From Roseococcus sp. SYP-B2431 (GTDB lineage: Bacteria; Pseudomonadota; Alphaproteobacteria; Acetobacterales; Acetobacteraceae), in contig NZ_SJXD01000011.1 in assembly GCF_004336745.1 (NCBI RefSeq), positions 620,001 to 684,000 of the forward strand: a stretch of DNA of 64,000 nucleotides, read 5' to 3'. Both the position numbers and the translations under genes were made by a program. Within the stretch, counting starts at the first letter, position 1. Every line of letters starts with the position of its first letter. The notes beneath the pieces are model-generated. The model ran no database searches. It was not told the DNA's origin and saw only the letters and a list, made by a program, of their open reading frames with translations. Positions 38,406 to 45,687 of this stretch are shown piece by piece.

Positions 38406-39838
38406 GAACCCACGAAGTCGTTCGCCAGCACGCCGCGCGGCGCGATGAACGAATAGGGCCCGCGCGGCAGGAACTGCGCCGTCCCCTCCTCCGCCTGCAC
38501 CACCCCGTCGCGCATCACGACCTCGCCGCGGCGGATGGTCATCACCGGCCATCCCGTGACCTCCATCCCCTCATAGGGCGTGTAGTCCGCCACGTGCTGC
38601 ATGAGCGCGTTGGTCAGCGTCTTCTTCGCCTTCGGATCCCAGATCGCGAGATCGGCATCGGCGCCGACGGCGATGCTGCCCTTGCGCGGCGCCAGACCCA
38701 TCAGCCGCGCCGGGTTGGTCGAGGTCAGCCGCACGAAATCGTCCAGCGTGATGCGCCCCTTGGAGACGCCCTCGCTGAACAGGAGCGGCAGCCGCGCGGC
38801 GAGGCCGGGGATGCCGTTCGGGATGTCGCGGAACACCGCGTCGCGGCCATTCTGCGCCTTGCCCTTGTCGCCCCCGAAGCTGAAGGCGCAGTGGTCCGAC
38901 GAGACCACGTCCAGCACGCCGCGCCGGATCATGTCCCAGATGCGGGCGTGCTCGTCGGCACCGCGCGGCGACGGGCTGCACATGAACTTGGCGCCCTCGA
39001 AGCCCGGCCGGTCCATGTCGTCGGCGGTCAGCGTGATATATTGCGGGCAGGTCTCCCCCCAGACCTTCACGCCGCGCGCCTGGGCGCGGGCGATCTCCTC
39101 GGCCGCCTCGGCGCAGCTGACATGGAAGACCTGGATGGGCTGATCCACGAACTCGGCTAGCGCGATGGCGCGGTGCGTGGCCTCACGCTCCACGACGGGC
39201 GGGCGCGACCAGGCGTGGTACTTCGGCGCGGTCATCCCCGCCTCCAGCAGCTTCTGGGTGCGCCAGTTGATCGCGTCGTAATTCTCGCAATGGACGGTGA
39301 CGAGGCAGCCGAGCCTGCGCGCCGTGGTCAGCACCTTGAGATACTGCGCGTCCGACAGGTGCACCGCGTCATAGGTGAGAAACACCTTGAGGCTGCGGAT
39401 GCCCTTGGCGACGAGCTGCGGGATCTCCTTCTCCATCACCTCGTCGGTCGGGTCGGCGATGATCTGGTGGAAGCTGTAGTCGAGCATTCCCTTCCGCGCC
39501 CGCGCCTCGGCATCGGCGTGGCGCTCCAGCACGCCGCCGCCCTTCCATTGCGGGATGAAGCAGACGACCGAGGTGGTGCCGCCGGCGAAGGCCGAGCGGC
39601 TGGCGGTGACGAAGCTTTCCTCGGCGACGCCCTTGGGCTGCGCCTCCTCGATGTGGCAATGCGTGTCCACGCCGCCCGGGAGGACGAGCAGGCCATGGGC
39701 ATCGACGGATGCGCCGGAGGTCTCCAGCGTCTCGGCCAGCGCCACGATGCGCCCGCTCTTCACGCCGATGTCGTAGCGCGTGGTGCCGAAGCCGGTCGCG
39801 ACCTCGCCGCCGCGGACCACCAGATCGAACTCCGCCAT
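38402..39838 (-). CDS. hydA: Dihydropyrimidinase / D-hydantoinase
   Basis: The 478-residue enzyme opens cyclic diamides such as dihydrouracil or hydantoins to N-carbamoyl amino acids. The binuclear metal site is complete: DTHCHIEE (H60, H62), the lysine that becomes carboxylated in SLKVFLTY (K151), TVHCEN (H183), FHVSC (H239) and SSDHCAF (D315). The stop codon lies inside the last hairpin of the shared intergenic block. No carbamoylase or dihydropyrimidine dehydrogenase gene is adjacent, so its role (pyrimidine breakdown or hydantoin use) is open. It is the sixth amidohydrolase in the window. Confidence 0.9.
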   Translation of the reverse strand: MAEFDLVVRGGEVATGFGTTRYDIGVKSGRIVALAETLETSGASVDAHGLLVLPGGVDTHCHIEEAQPKGVAEESFVTASRSAFAGGTTSVVCFIPQWKGGGVLERHADAEARARKGMLDYSFHQIIADPTDEVMEKEIPQLVAKGIRSLKVFLTYDAVHLSDAQYLKVLTTARRLGCLVTVHCENYDAINWRTQKLLEAGMTAPKYHAWSRPPVVEREATHRAIALAEFVDQPIQVFHVSCAEAAEEIARAQARGVKVWGETCPQYITLTADDMDRPGFEGAKFMCSPSPRGADEHARIWDMIRRGVLDVVSSDHCAFSFGGDKGKAQNGRDAVFRDIPNGIPGLAARLPLLFSEGVSKGRITLDDFVRLTSTNPARLMGLAPRKGSIAVGADADLAIWDPKAKKTLTNALMQHVADYTPYEGMEVTGWPVMTIRRGEVVMRDGVVQAEEGTAQFLPRGPYSFIAPRGVLANDFVGS

Positions 39839-39898
39839 GCCAGGCTCCCCAGGATTGCTCCGGGTCAGAATGGCGTGCCGGCGCGGCGGCCGGCAAGG

Positions 39899-40021
39899 CT
39901 ACCGGCGCGCGCTGTTCTGGTGGATCGACAGGAACCAGAGCGGCAATGCCGCAAAGAGCGCCACGGCCAGCACCGCTGAAGTCAGGAGTCGGGGCTCAAC
40001 GGCCGCGGTGACGGGGATCAT
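39899..40021 (-). CDS. Possible 40-residue single-span membrane protein
   Basis: In the 264-bp gap between the hydrolase gene and hydA, ATG 40021 opens a 40-codon frame. Its product has a short polar start, a hydrophobic stretch LLTSAVLAVALFAALPLWFL (residues 12-31) and a basic tail (SARR), as expected of a small inner-membrane protein. The frame continues upstream without a stop up to the stop codon of the hydrolase gene, so a longer form starting at GTG 40039 is possible. No strong ribosome-binding site is seen. Function unknown. Confidence 0.35.
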   Translation of the reverse strand: MIPVTAAVEPRLLTSAVLAVALFAALPLWFLSIHQNSARR

Positions 40022-40077
40022 CGCCAGCCAGCCTAGCACGGCGTCCGCCAGAGCCCCGTCCGAAGGCGCGGCCGAAG

Positions 40078-40112
40078 CCCATCCTATTCGTTGGGGCCCA
40101 TTCTATTCGTTG
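40078..40112. repeat. Short tandem duplication at the hydrolase stop codon
   Basis: CCCATCCTATTCGTTG (40078-40093) and CCCATTCTATTCGTTG (40097-40112) are 19 bases apart and differ at one position. The second copy contains the TAG stop of the minus-strand hydrolase gene, so the last codons and stop of that gene were duplicated outside the gene. The tandem copy is probably a replication-slippage product. Confidence 0.6.
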
Positions 40113-40741
40113 AGGAACGGGTTGGTCCGCCGCTCCGTGCCGAAATCCGAGCTCGGGCCGTGGCCGCAGACGAAGCCGATCTCGTCGCCGAGCGGCAGGA
40201 GCTTCGTCTTGATCGCGGATATCAGCGCGGCGTGGTCGCCATAGGGAAAGTCGGTGCGGCCGATGGAGCCCTGGAACAGCACGTCGCCCACGAAGGCGAC
40301 CCTCAGCCTTGTGCTCACATAGACGAGGCTGCCGGGGGAATGGCCGGGGCAATGGTAGATGGCGAATTCCGCGCCGCCGATCATCACCGTCTCGCCCTCG
40401 TCCAGCCAGCGGTCGGGCACGAGGTTGCGCGCACCGTCGAGGCCATAGGCGCGGCCCTGGTTCTCCAGATGGTCGACCAGGATCTTGTCGGCGACATGCG
40501 GCCCGATCACCGCGACGCCGGTCCGCTCGCGCAGCTCGTCCGCCCCGCCGGCGTGGTCGATATGGCCATGCGTCAGCAGGATCTGCACCAGCTTCAGCCC
40601 CTGCTTCTCGAGCTGGGCCAGGATCTGGTCCACGTCGCCGCCGGGATCGATGACCGTGGCCTCCAGGGTCGCGTCGTCCCAGACCAGCGTGCAGTTCTGC
40701 TGGAAAGGGGTCACGGGGATGATGCCAGCCTTGAGGGCCAT
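40103..40741 (-). CDS. Metallo-beta-lactamase-fold hydrolase (glyoxalase II-like)
   Basis: A 212-residue binuclear-zinc hydrolase. The ligands are in order: THGHIDHAGG (H58, H60, D62, H63), CPGHSPG (H134), FVGDVLF (D153) and CGHGP (H194). Length and motifs match the YcbL-type, glyoxalase-II-like proteins, which hydrolyse glutathione thioesters. Substrate assignment remains tentative. The frame stays open 36 bases upstream but MALKAGIIPVTPFQQN is the family N-terminus, so ATG 40741 is chosen. It follows the histidine kinase gene on the same strand after 32 bp. Confidence 0.88.
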   Translation of the reverse strand: MALKAGIIPVTPFQQNCTLVWDDATLEATVIDPGGDVDQILAQLEKQGLKLVQILLTHGHIDHAGGADELRERTGVAVIGPHVADKILVDHLENQGRAYGLDGARNLVPDRWLDEGETVMIGGAEFAIYHCPGHSPGSLVYVSTRLRVAFVGDVLFQGSIGRTDFPYGDHAALISAIKTKLLPLGDEIGFVCGHGPSSDFGTERRTNPFLNE

Positions 40742-40773
40742 GGGGTGCTCCGGAGACGCCAGGCTTCCGGTTA

Positions 40774-42132
40774 TCACCCGGGCAGCCGGATCGCCACCCT
40801 CAGCCCGCCCTCGCGGCGGTTGTGCAAGCTCACCTCGCCGCCATGCGCGCGCAGGATGCTGCGGGCGATGGTGAGGCCGAGGCCGGTGCCCCCGGTCTCG
40901 CGGTTCCGGCTGTCCTCGAGGCGCTGGAAGGGCTGGAAGACCTTCTCCTGCATGGCCTCCGGGATGCCCGGGCCCGCATCGTCCAGCAGCATGACCACGC
41001 TCTCGCCCCGCCGCTCCAGGGCCAGCCGGGCGGCATCGCCGTATTTCAGCGCATTGCCCACGAGGTTGGAGAGCGCCCGCTTCAGCGCCACCGGCCGGAC
41101 GCGCATCACCAGGTGCTCGGGCCCGTCGAAGGCGATGCCGGCGGCGTGCTCGGGGTTCGCGTCGGCCGCCTCGTCCAGCACAGTGCGCGCGAGGCTCGCG
41201 ATATCCACCGAGGCCGCCGGCTCGTTGGCCGCATCGTCGCGGGCGAAGGCCAGCGTCGAGGCGATCATCGCCTCCATCTCGGCCAGGTCCGCCAGCATCT
41301 TGGCGCGTTGCTCCTCATCCTCGAGGAACTCGGCGCGCAGCCGCAGGCGCGTGATCGGCGTGCGCAGGTCATGGCTGATGGCGGCCAGCATCTGCGTGCG
41401 GTCGGCGACGAAGCGGCGGATGTTGGCCGCCATGGTGTTGAAAGCGGCCGCCGCGGTGGCGATCTCGGCCGGCCCGGATTCAGGCAGCGCCGGCGCGTTC
41501 ACGTCGCGCCCCAGCCGGGTGGCGGCGGCGGCGAGGTCGGCCACGGGCCGCGTCAGCCGGCGCACGCCCCAGAGGATCAGCAGCGCCGCCGTCACCGACA
41601 TGGCGATGAAGGCGATCAGGAAGGTGTCGGAATGCCAGGGCCGCGGATGCGGATGGCGAAAGGTGAGGTTCAGCCAGCCCTGGTCCGGGAAGCGCATGGA
41701 GATGGCGAAGCTGTCGGGGCCGATCTCGCCCGTGCGGACCTCCGCGGGCCGGAACCGGCGCGGCGGCGCCGGCAGCGCGTTGGGGCCGGGGCCCTCGATA
41801 CGGAAGAGGCGCGCGATCTGCAGCGGGATGGGCCGCAGGCCCGAGGGCGTGGTCGCCTGGGCATCATAGGAGGCGGCCAGGGTGTTGGGGAGCTCGGCCT
41901 CGCCGAGGATGGCCGCCCGCCGGTCGGGCGGCGAGATCACCAGCGCGCGCCAGAGGTTGAAGGCCCGCACCGAGTTCTCGCGCGCCTCCGAGGCCCGCTG
42001 CAGCTCCACGCGGTCGAAGGCGTGGATGGTGAGGCCAAGCGCCTGCACCGCCATGAGGCCGAGGATGAGCACGAGCGCGGTGCGGCCGGCGAGGCTCGCG
42101 GGCCAGAAGCGGCGGAGCAGTCCGGCCGCCAC
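40774..42132 (-). CDS. Sensor histidine kinase (EnvZ-like architecture)
   Basis: The 452-residue membrane kinase has two membrane segments (about 17-38 and 170-190) flanking a 130-residue periplasmic sensor, a HAMP linker (190-242), a HisKA domain with the phosphoacceptor in AISHDLRTPITRL (H254), and an ATPase domain with NLVGNALKYG, DDAGPGIP and GGTGLGLTIA. DLRTPITRLRLRAEF resembles EnvZ-type kinases. The start is GTG 42132, immediately next to the stop of the response regulator gene, so the pair is cotranscribed and probably translationally coupled. The signal is unknown. Confidence 0.92.
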   Translation of the reverse strand: MAAGLLRRFWPASLAGRTALVLILGLMAVQALGLTIHAFDRVELQRASEARENSVRAFNLWRALVISPPDRRAAILGEAELPNTLAASYDAQATTPSGLRPIPLQIARLFRIEGPGPNALPAPPRRFRPAEVRTGEIGPDSFAISMRFPDQGWLNLTFRHPHPRPWHSDTFLIAFIAMSVTAALLILWGVRRLTRPVADLAAAATRLGRDVNAPALPESGPAEIATAAAAFNTMAANIRRFVADRTQMLAAISHDLRTPITRLRLRAEFLEDEEQRAKMLADLAEMEAMIASTLAFARDDAANEPAASVDIASLARTVLDEAADANPEHAAGIAFDGPEHLVMRVRPVALKRALSNLVGNALKYGDAARLALERRGESVVMLLDDAGPGIPEAMQEKVFQPFQRLEDSRNRETGGTGLGLTIARSILRAHGGEVSLHNRREGGLRVAIRLPG

Positions 42133-42867
42133 TCAGGCGCGCTCGACGTTGGCCGAGAGCACGTAGCCGCCGCCGCGGACCGTCTTGATAACCGAGGGGT
42201 TGCGCCCGTCATCCTCCAGCTTGCGGCGCAGCCGCGAGACGGCCACGTCGATTGCCCGGTCGAAGGGGCCCGGCTGGCGGTTGTGCAGCAGGTCCATGAG
42301 CATGTCGCGGGTCAGGACGCGGTTGGGACGCTCCAGCAGGGTCGTCAGCAGCTCGTATTCGCCGCCCGTGAGCGGCACCTCGGCGCCCTGCGGGTTGAGC
42401 AGCCGCCGGCGCGAGGCCTCGAGGATCCAGCCGGCGAAGGTGAGCGTGCCGCCGGCCTCCTCGCCATGGCCATTGGCGTCGCCGCCGCCCTGGGCGCGCC
42501 GCAGCACGGCGCGGATGCGGGCCAGCAGCTCGCGCGGGTTGAAGGGCTTGGCCATGTAGTCGTCGGCGCCGAGCTCCAGGCCCACGATGCGGTCGGTCTC
42601 CTCCCCCATGGCGGTCAGCATGACGATGGGCACGTTGGACTGGCTGCGCAGCCAGCGCGCGACGTCGAGGCCGGATTCGCCGGGGAGCATGAGGTCGAGC
42701 ACGACCAGGCTGTAGCGCGCGAGCGGCCAGACGCGCCGGGCCTCGCGCGCGTCGCGGGCCAGGGTGACGCGCAGGCCCTGCTTCTCCAGGAAGCGCCCGA
42801 GGAGCTCGCGGATCTCCCGGTCGTCGTCGAGGACCAGGATGTGAGGGGTGGGTTCCATGCGTGGCAT
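42133..42867 (-). CDS. OmpR-family response regulator
   Basis: The partner of the downstream kinase. The receiver domain has the acidic pocket LDDDRE, the phosphoacceptor in VLDLMLPG (D58 from this start) and the lysine in MAKPFNP. The C-terminal half is an OmpR/PhoB winged helix ending in IKTVRGGGYVLSA. Two starts are possible: ATG 42867 (244 residues) and ATG 42858 (241 residues); neither has a strong ribosome-binding site. A 9-bp inverted repeat begins at the upstream ATG and may be an autoregulatory operator. Confidence 0.93.
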   Translation of the reverse strand: MPRMEPTPHILVLDDDREIRELLGRFLEKQGLRVTLARDAREARRVWPLARYSLVVLDLMLPGESGLDVARWLRSQSNVPIVMLTAMGEETDRIVGLELGADDYMAKPFNPRELLARIRAVLRRAQGGGDANGHGEEAGGTLTFAGWILEASRRRLLNPQGAEVPLTGGEYELLTTLLERPNRVLTRDMLMDLLHNRQPGPFDRAIDVAVSRLRRKLEDDGRNPSVIKTVRGGGYVLSANVERA

Positions 42868-42909
42868 GTTACAATCGGCGTCGGTTTCGGTGCGTCGTGA
42901 ATTGTAACA
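42867..42909 (-). promoter_or_regulatory. Inverted repeat upstream of the response regulator, possible operator
   Basis: TGTTACAAT (42867-42875) and its exact reverse complement ATTGTAACA (42901-42909) lie 34 bp apart start to start, about three helical turns, directly before the response regulator gene. The arms are AT-rich against a GC-rich background. Spacing by full turns on one DNA face is what a dimeric or looping regulator would need; OmpR-family proteins often bind repeated 6-9-bp boxes in their own promoters. Binding has not been shown. Confidence 0.45.
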
Positions 42910-42958
42910 GGATTGCCCCTGAGGCGGACGCCGCCCTGCTGTCCCGCCCCGGGGCAAA

Positions 42959-42987
42959 TTGCGAAGATGGCGCGGGGCGTGCTATCG
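42959..42987 (+). promoter_or_regulatory. Likely promoter of tRNA-Leu
   Basis: TTGCGA (42959-42964) and CTATCG (42982-42987) are separated by 17 bases, a good match to the alphaproteobacterial housekeeping pattern TTGACA-N17-CTATAT. Transcription would start near 42994, about four bases before the tRNA, as usual for tRNA genes with little leader. Confidence 0.5.
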
Positions 42988-42997
42988 CGGCGGCGCT

Positions 42998-43082
42998 GCG
43001 GGCGTGGTGGAACTGGTAGACGCGCCGGACTCAAAATCCGGTTCCGCAAGGAGTGTCGGTTCGATTCCGACCGCCCGCACCA
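42998..43082 (+). tRNA. tRNA-Leu (anticodon CAA)
   Basis: The 85-base gene folds as a class II tRNA. The acceptor stem is GCGGGCG paired with CGCCCGC, discriminator A at 43079 and an encoded CCA (43080-43082). The anticodon stem CCGGA/TCCGG encloses loop CTCAAAA with anticodon CAA at 43032-43034, reading UUG. A long variable arm (GTTCCGCAAGGAGT region) and GTTCGATTC T loop follow. It is the only tRNA found. Its last bases are part of a 22-bp sequence repeated 69 bp downstream. Confidence 0.96.
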
Positions 43083-43165
43083 CTTTGCTTGGCGCGATGC
43101 CGCCCGCCAACCCATCGCGCGGGTTCGGCATCGCTCCGCTCAGCCGCACCACTTTGCTTGGCGCG
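43075..43165. repeat. 22-bp direct repeat of the tRNA-Leu 3' end
   Basis: Positions 43075-43096 and 43144-43165 are identical (CCGCACCACTTTGCTTGG then CGCG). The first copy is the tRNA 3' end with CCA plus 14 flanking bases; the second stands free. A perfect hairpin, GCGATGCCG paired with CGGCATCGC (43094-43134), lies between them. A repeated tRNA 3' end is how an integrated element marks its borders, but only 47 bp separate the copies, so this could be the scar of an excised element or a simple duplication. Confidence 0.6.
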
Positions 43166-43225
43166 CCCCCGAGCCGGCGCGCCCGCCCATGACGGATGGC
43201 GCGCTGCGGGCGTGGCCGCCTCGCC

Positions 43226-43735
43226 CTACTCCGCGGCGCTGGCGCGCACCGGCAGCTTCCAGTTCGGCCGGATGAAGTGGCAGGTGTAGCCGTTGGGGAT
43301 CCGCTCCAGATAGTCCTGGTGCTCCGGTTCCGCCTCCCAGAAAGGGCCCACCGGCGCGACCTCGGTCACCACCTTGCCCGGCCAGAGGCCCGAGGCCTCG
43401 ACATCGGCGATGGTGTCCAGGGCGACGCGACTCTGCTCCTCACTCGTGTAGTAGATGGCCGAGCGGTAGCTCAGGCCGACATCGTTGCCCTGGCGGTTGC
43501 GCGTCGTCGGGTCATGGATCTGGAAGAAGAACTCGAGCAGCCGCCGGTAGCTGATCCGCGCCGGGTCGAAGACGATCTCGATCGCCTCGGCATGGGTTCC
43601 GTGGTTGCGGTAGGTCGCGTTCGGGACGTCGCCGCCCGAATAGCCGACGCGCGTGGAGACCACGCCGTCCATGCGGCGGATCAGATCCTGCATGCCCCAG
43701 AAGCAGCCACCGGCGAGCACGGCACGTTCGGTCAT
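43226..43735 (-). CDS. msrA: Peptide-methionine (S)-S-oxide reductase
   Basis: MsrA repairs oxidised methionine in proteins. The 169-residue protein begins with [10 protein letters not shown], giving the catalytic cysteine C11, and has [12 protein letters not shown], the active-site region [11 protein letters not shown] and [14 protein letters not shown], all family landmarks. No resolving-cysteine tail is seen at the C-terminus (ending [10 protein letters not shown]), so reduction may depend on thioredoxin acting directly. The gene stands alone on the minus strand and diverges from the DadA-like gene across 99 bp. Confidence 0.95.
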   Translation of the reverse strand: MTERAVLAGGCFWGMQDLIRRMDGVVSTRVGYSGGDVPNATYRNHGTHAEAIEIVFDPARISYRRLLEFFFQIHDPTTRNRQGNDVGLSYRSAIYYTSEEQSRVALDTIADVEASGLWPGKVVTEVAPVGPFWEAEPEHQDYLERIPNGYTCHFIRPNWKLPVRASAAE

Positions 43736-43834
43736 CGGATTTCCCTCTTCTGAATTCGGTTCGCTCCCGATGTGGCCTTGCCAGCCCAGGGAAACAACCG
43801 TCGGATGTCACGCGACAAGGCCGGGAAGGGTTTG

Positions 43835-45076
43835 ATGGCGGATTCGGTGGTAGTGCTCGGGGCGGGGATGGTCGGCGTCTCCGTGGCGCTGCACCTGCGG
43901 CGGCGCGGCTGCGACGTGGTGCTGGTGGACCGTCAGGGCCCCGGCGAGGGCGCCTCCTTCGGCAATGGCGGGCTGATCCAGCGCGAGGCGGTCTATCCGC
44001 ACGCCTTCCCCCGCTCCTTCTCCGAATTGCTGCGGATCGCGCGCAACAACGCGGTCGACGTCTCCTACCACCCCCTCGCGCTGCCCAGCTACGCCTCGCC
44101 GCTGCTGCGCTACTGGTGGCATTCCGAGCCGGCCCGCTACGCGCAGGTGGTGCTGGCCTGGTCCGCGCTGATCCGCACCTGCCTGGACGAGCACCTCGCG
44201 CTGGCCCGCGACACGGAGGCGATGGCGCTGTTGCGGCCCATCGGCTTCATGCGCCTCTTCCGCGATCCGGCCGCGCTCGAAGCCGCCGCCGCCGCCGCCG
44301 AGATCGGCAAGCGCGAGCACGACGTGAATTTCTCGATCCTCGATAGCAAGGCGCTGGCCGCGGCCGAGCCGCATCTGCTCGTGGAGCGGGCCGGCGCCCT
44401 CCACTGGACGGACCCGCTTTCGGTCAGCGACCCGCACGCCCTCACCCTCGCCTATTTCCGGCGCTTCCTGGAAGCGGGCGGCAGCTTCATGACCGGCGAT
44501 GCCACGACGCTCGCTTCCGCCGGCTCCGGCTGGAAGATCCAGGCCCAGGACGGCCCGGTCGAGGCCGCACGGGCGGTCGTGGCGCTCGGCGCCTGGGCGC
44601 CGAAGGTGACGCAGCCGCTGGGCTATGCGCCGCCGATCTTCGGCAAGCGCGGCTACCACTACCATTACGGCATGCAGGGCAATGCGGTGCTGAACCGCCC
44701 GATCATCGACACCGATGCCGGCTTCGCGCTGATGCCCATGCGGGCCGGCGTGCGCCTTACCACCGGCGCGGAGTTTGCCGGCACCGACGCGGCGGCGACC
44801 CCCATCCAGCTCGACCGGGCCGAGCCCGTGGCGCGGAAGCTACTCCCCTTGGCCGACCGGGTGGAGGACAAGCCCTGGCTGGGCGTGCGGCCCTGCATGC
44901 CGGACATGCTGCCCGTCATCGGGCCGTTGCCGAAACATGCGAGCGTCTGGTGCGCCTTCGGGCATGGGCACCAGGGCCTGACCCTCGGGCCGACCACGGG
45001 CCGGCTGGTCGCGGAGATGATGACCGGCGAAAAGCCCTTCGTGGATCCGGCGCCGTACCGGCCAGAGCGGTTCTGA
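43835..45076 (+). CDS. D-amino acid dehydrogenase-like FAD oxidoreductase (DadA family)
   Basis: The 413-residue flavoprotein has the dinucleotide-binding start VVVLGAGMVGVSVALHL (5-21), ASFGNGGLIQ (40-49), which resembles the DadA STANGG-like loop, and the C-terminal FGHGHQGLTLGPTTG that closes over FAD. DadA oxidises D-amino acids to keto acids and ammonia with electrons passed to the respiratory chain. Two earlier in-frame ATGs exist; ATG 43835 is used because GGGAAGGG lies four bases before it and the Rossmann strand starts here. The two N-acyl-D-amino-acid deacylases at 16.4-19.8 kb could supply its substrate, though they are not linked. Confidence 0.85.
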   Translation: MADSVVVLGAGMVGVSVALHLRRRGCDVVLVDRQGPGEGASFGNGGLIQREAVYPHAFPRSFSELLRIARNNAVDVSYHPLALPSYASPLLRYWWHSEPARYAQVVLAWSALIRTCLDEHLALARDTEAMALLRPIGFMRLFRDPAALEAAAAAAEIGKREHDVNFSILDSKALAAAEPHLLVERAGALHWTDPLSVSDPHALTLAYFRRFLEAGGSFMTGDATTLASAGSGWKIQAQDGPVEAARAVVALGAWAPKVTQPLGYAPPIFGKRGYHYHYGMQGNAVLNRPIIDTDAGFALMPMRAGVRLTTGAEFAGTDAAATPIQLDRAEPVARKLLPLADRVEDKPWLGVRPCMPDMLPVIGPLPKHASVWCAFGHGHQGLTLGPTTGRLVAEMMTGEKPFVDPAPYRPERF

Positions 45077-45078
45077 TC

Positions 45079-45648
45079 ATGCTGTTCCGGGCCGCGACGC
45101 TGGAAGGCATCCGGACCGGAACCGTCACCCTCGCCTTCCGCCGCTGGTCGCGGCCGACCGTCAGGGCCGGCGGCACCCTGCGCACGGCCGCGGGCATCCT
45201 GGCCATCGAGAGCGTCGACCGCGTCGAGGCGGCCAGCGAGGCCGAGGCCCGGCGCGCCGGCTTCGCCAACCTGGCCGCCCTGATGCGGAACCTGGAGACC
45301 CAGCGCACGGCGCCGCTCTACCGCACCGCCTTCCGCCTGGCCGGCCCCGACCCGCGCGCCGCCCTTCGGCAGCAGGCGGAGCCCGGCGAGGACGAGCTGG
45401 CCCGCATCACCGACAAGCTGTCGCGGATGGATGCCACCGCGCCCTGGACGCTGCGGACGCTCCACCTCATCGCTACGCGCGAGGGCGTCGCCGCGCGGGA
45501 GATCGCCGAGGCCCTGGAGATCGATCGCGACAGGCTCAAGGGACGGATCCGCCGGCTGAAGGAACTCGGCCTCACCGAGAGCTTGGCCGTGGGCTACCGC
45601 CTCTCGCCCCGCGGCCGGGCTGTCCTGCGAAGCCGGCCGGCCACGTAA
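45079..45648 (+). CDS. ASCH-like domain fused to a winged helix
   Basis: The 189-residue protein appears to have two parts. Residues 1-85 resemble an ASCH domain: a LFRAATLEGIRTGTVTLAFR start, then ILAIESVDRV and EAEARRAGFANLAAL, as in related RNA-binding-like folds. Residues 115-189 form a winged helix (LHLIATREGVAAREIAEAL, then LKGRIRRLKELGL) of the kind used to bind DNA. No function is known for the combination; a transcription or RNA-linked regulator is possible. The ATG lies 2 bp after the DadA-like stop, so it is probably in the same operon, and the MFS gene follows after 39 bp. Confidence 0.65.
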   Translation: MLFRAATLEGIRTGTVTLAFRRWSRPTVRAGGTLRTAAGILAIESVDRVEAASEAEARRAGFANLAALMRNLETQRTAPLYRTAFRLAGPDPRAALRQQAEPGEDELARITDKLSRMDATAPWTLRTLHLIATREGVAAREIAEALEIDRDRLKGRIRRLKELGLTESLAVGYRLSPRGRAVLRSRPAT

Positions 45649-45687
45649 CAGGCAACCTTCGCGGCCTCCGCCGCTTCTCTGCGAAGC

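Noticed and set aside
42913-43289. Three short plus-strand frames crossing tRNA-Leu
   Set aside because: They translate the tRNA and its flanks; no start context, no homology, and the tRNA fold explains the sequence.
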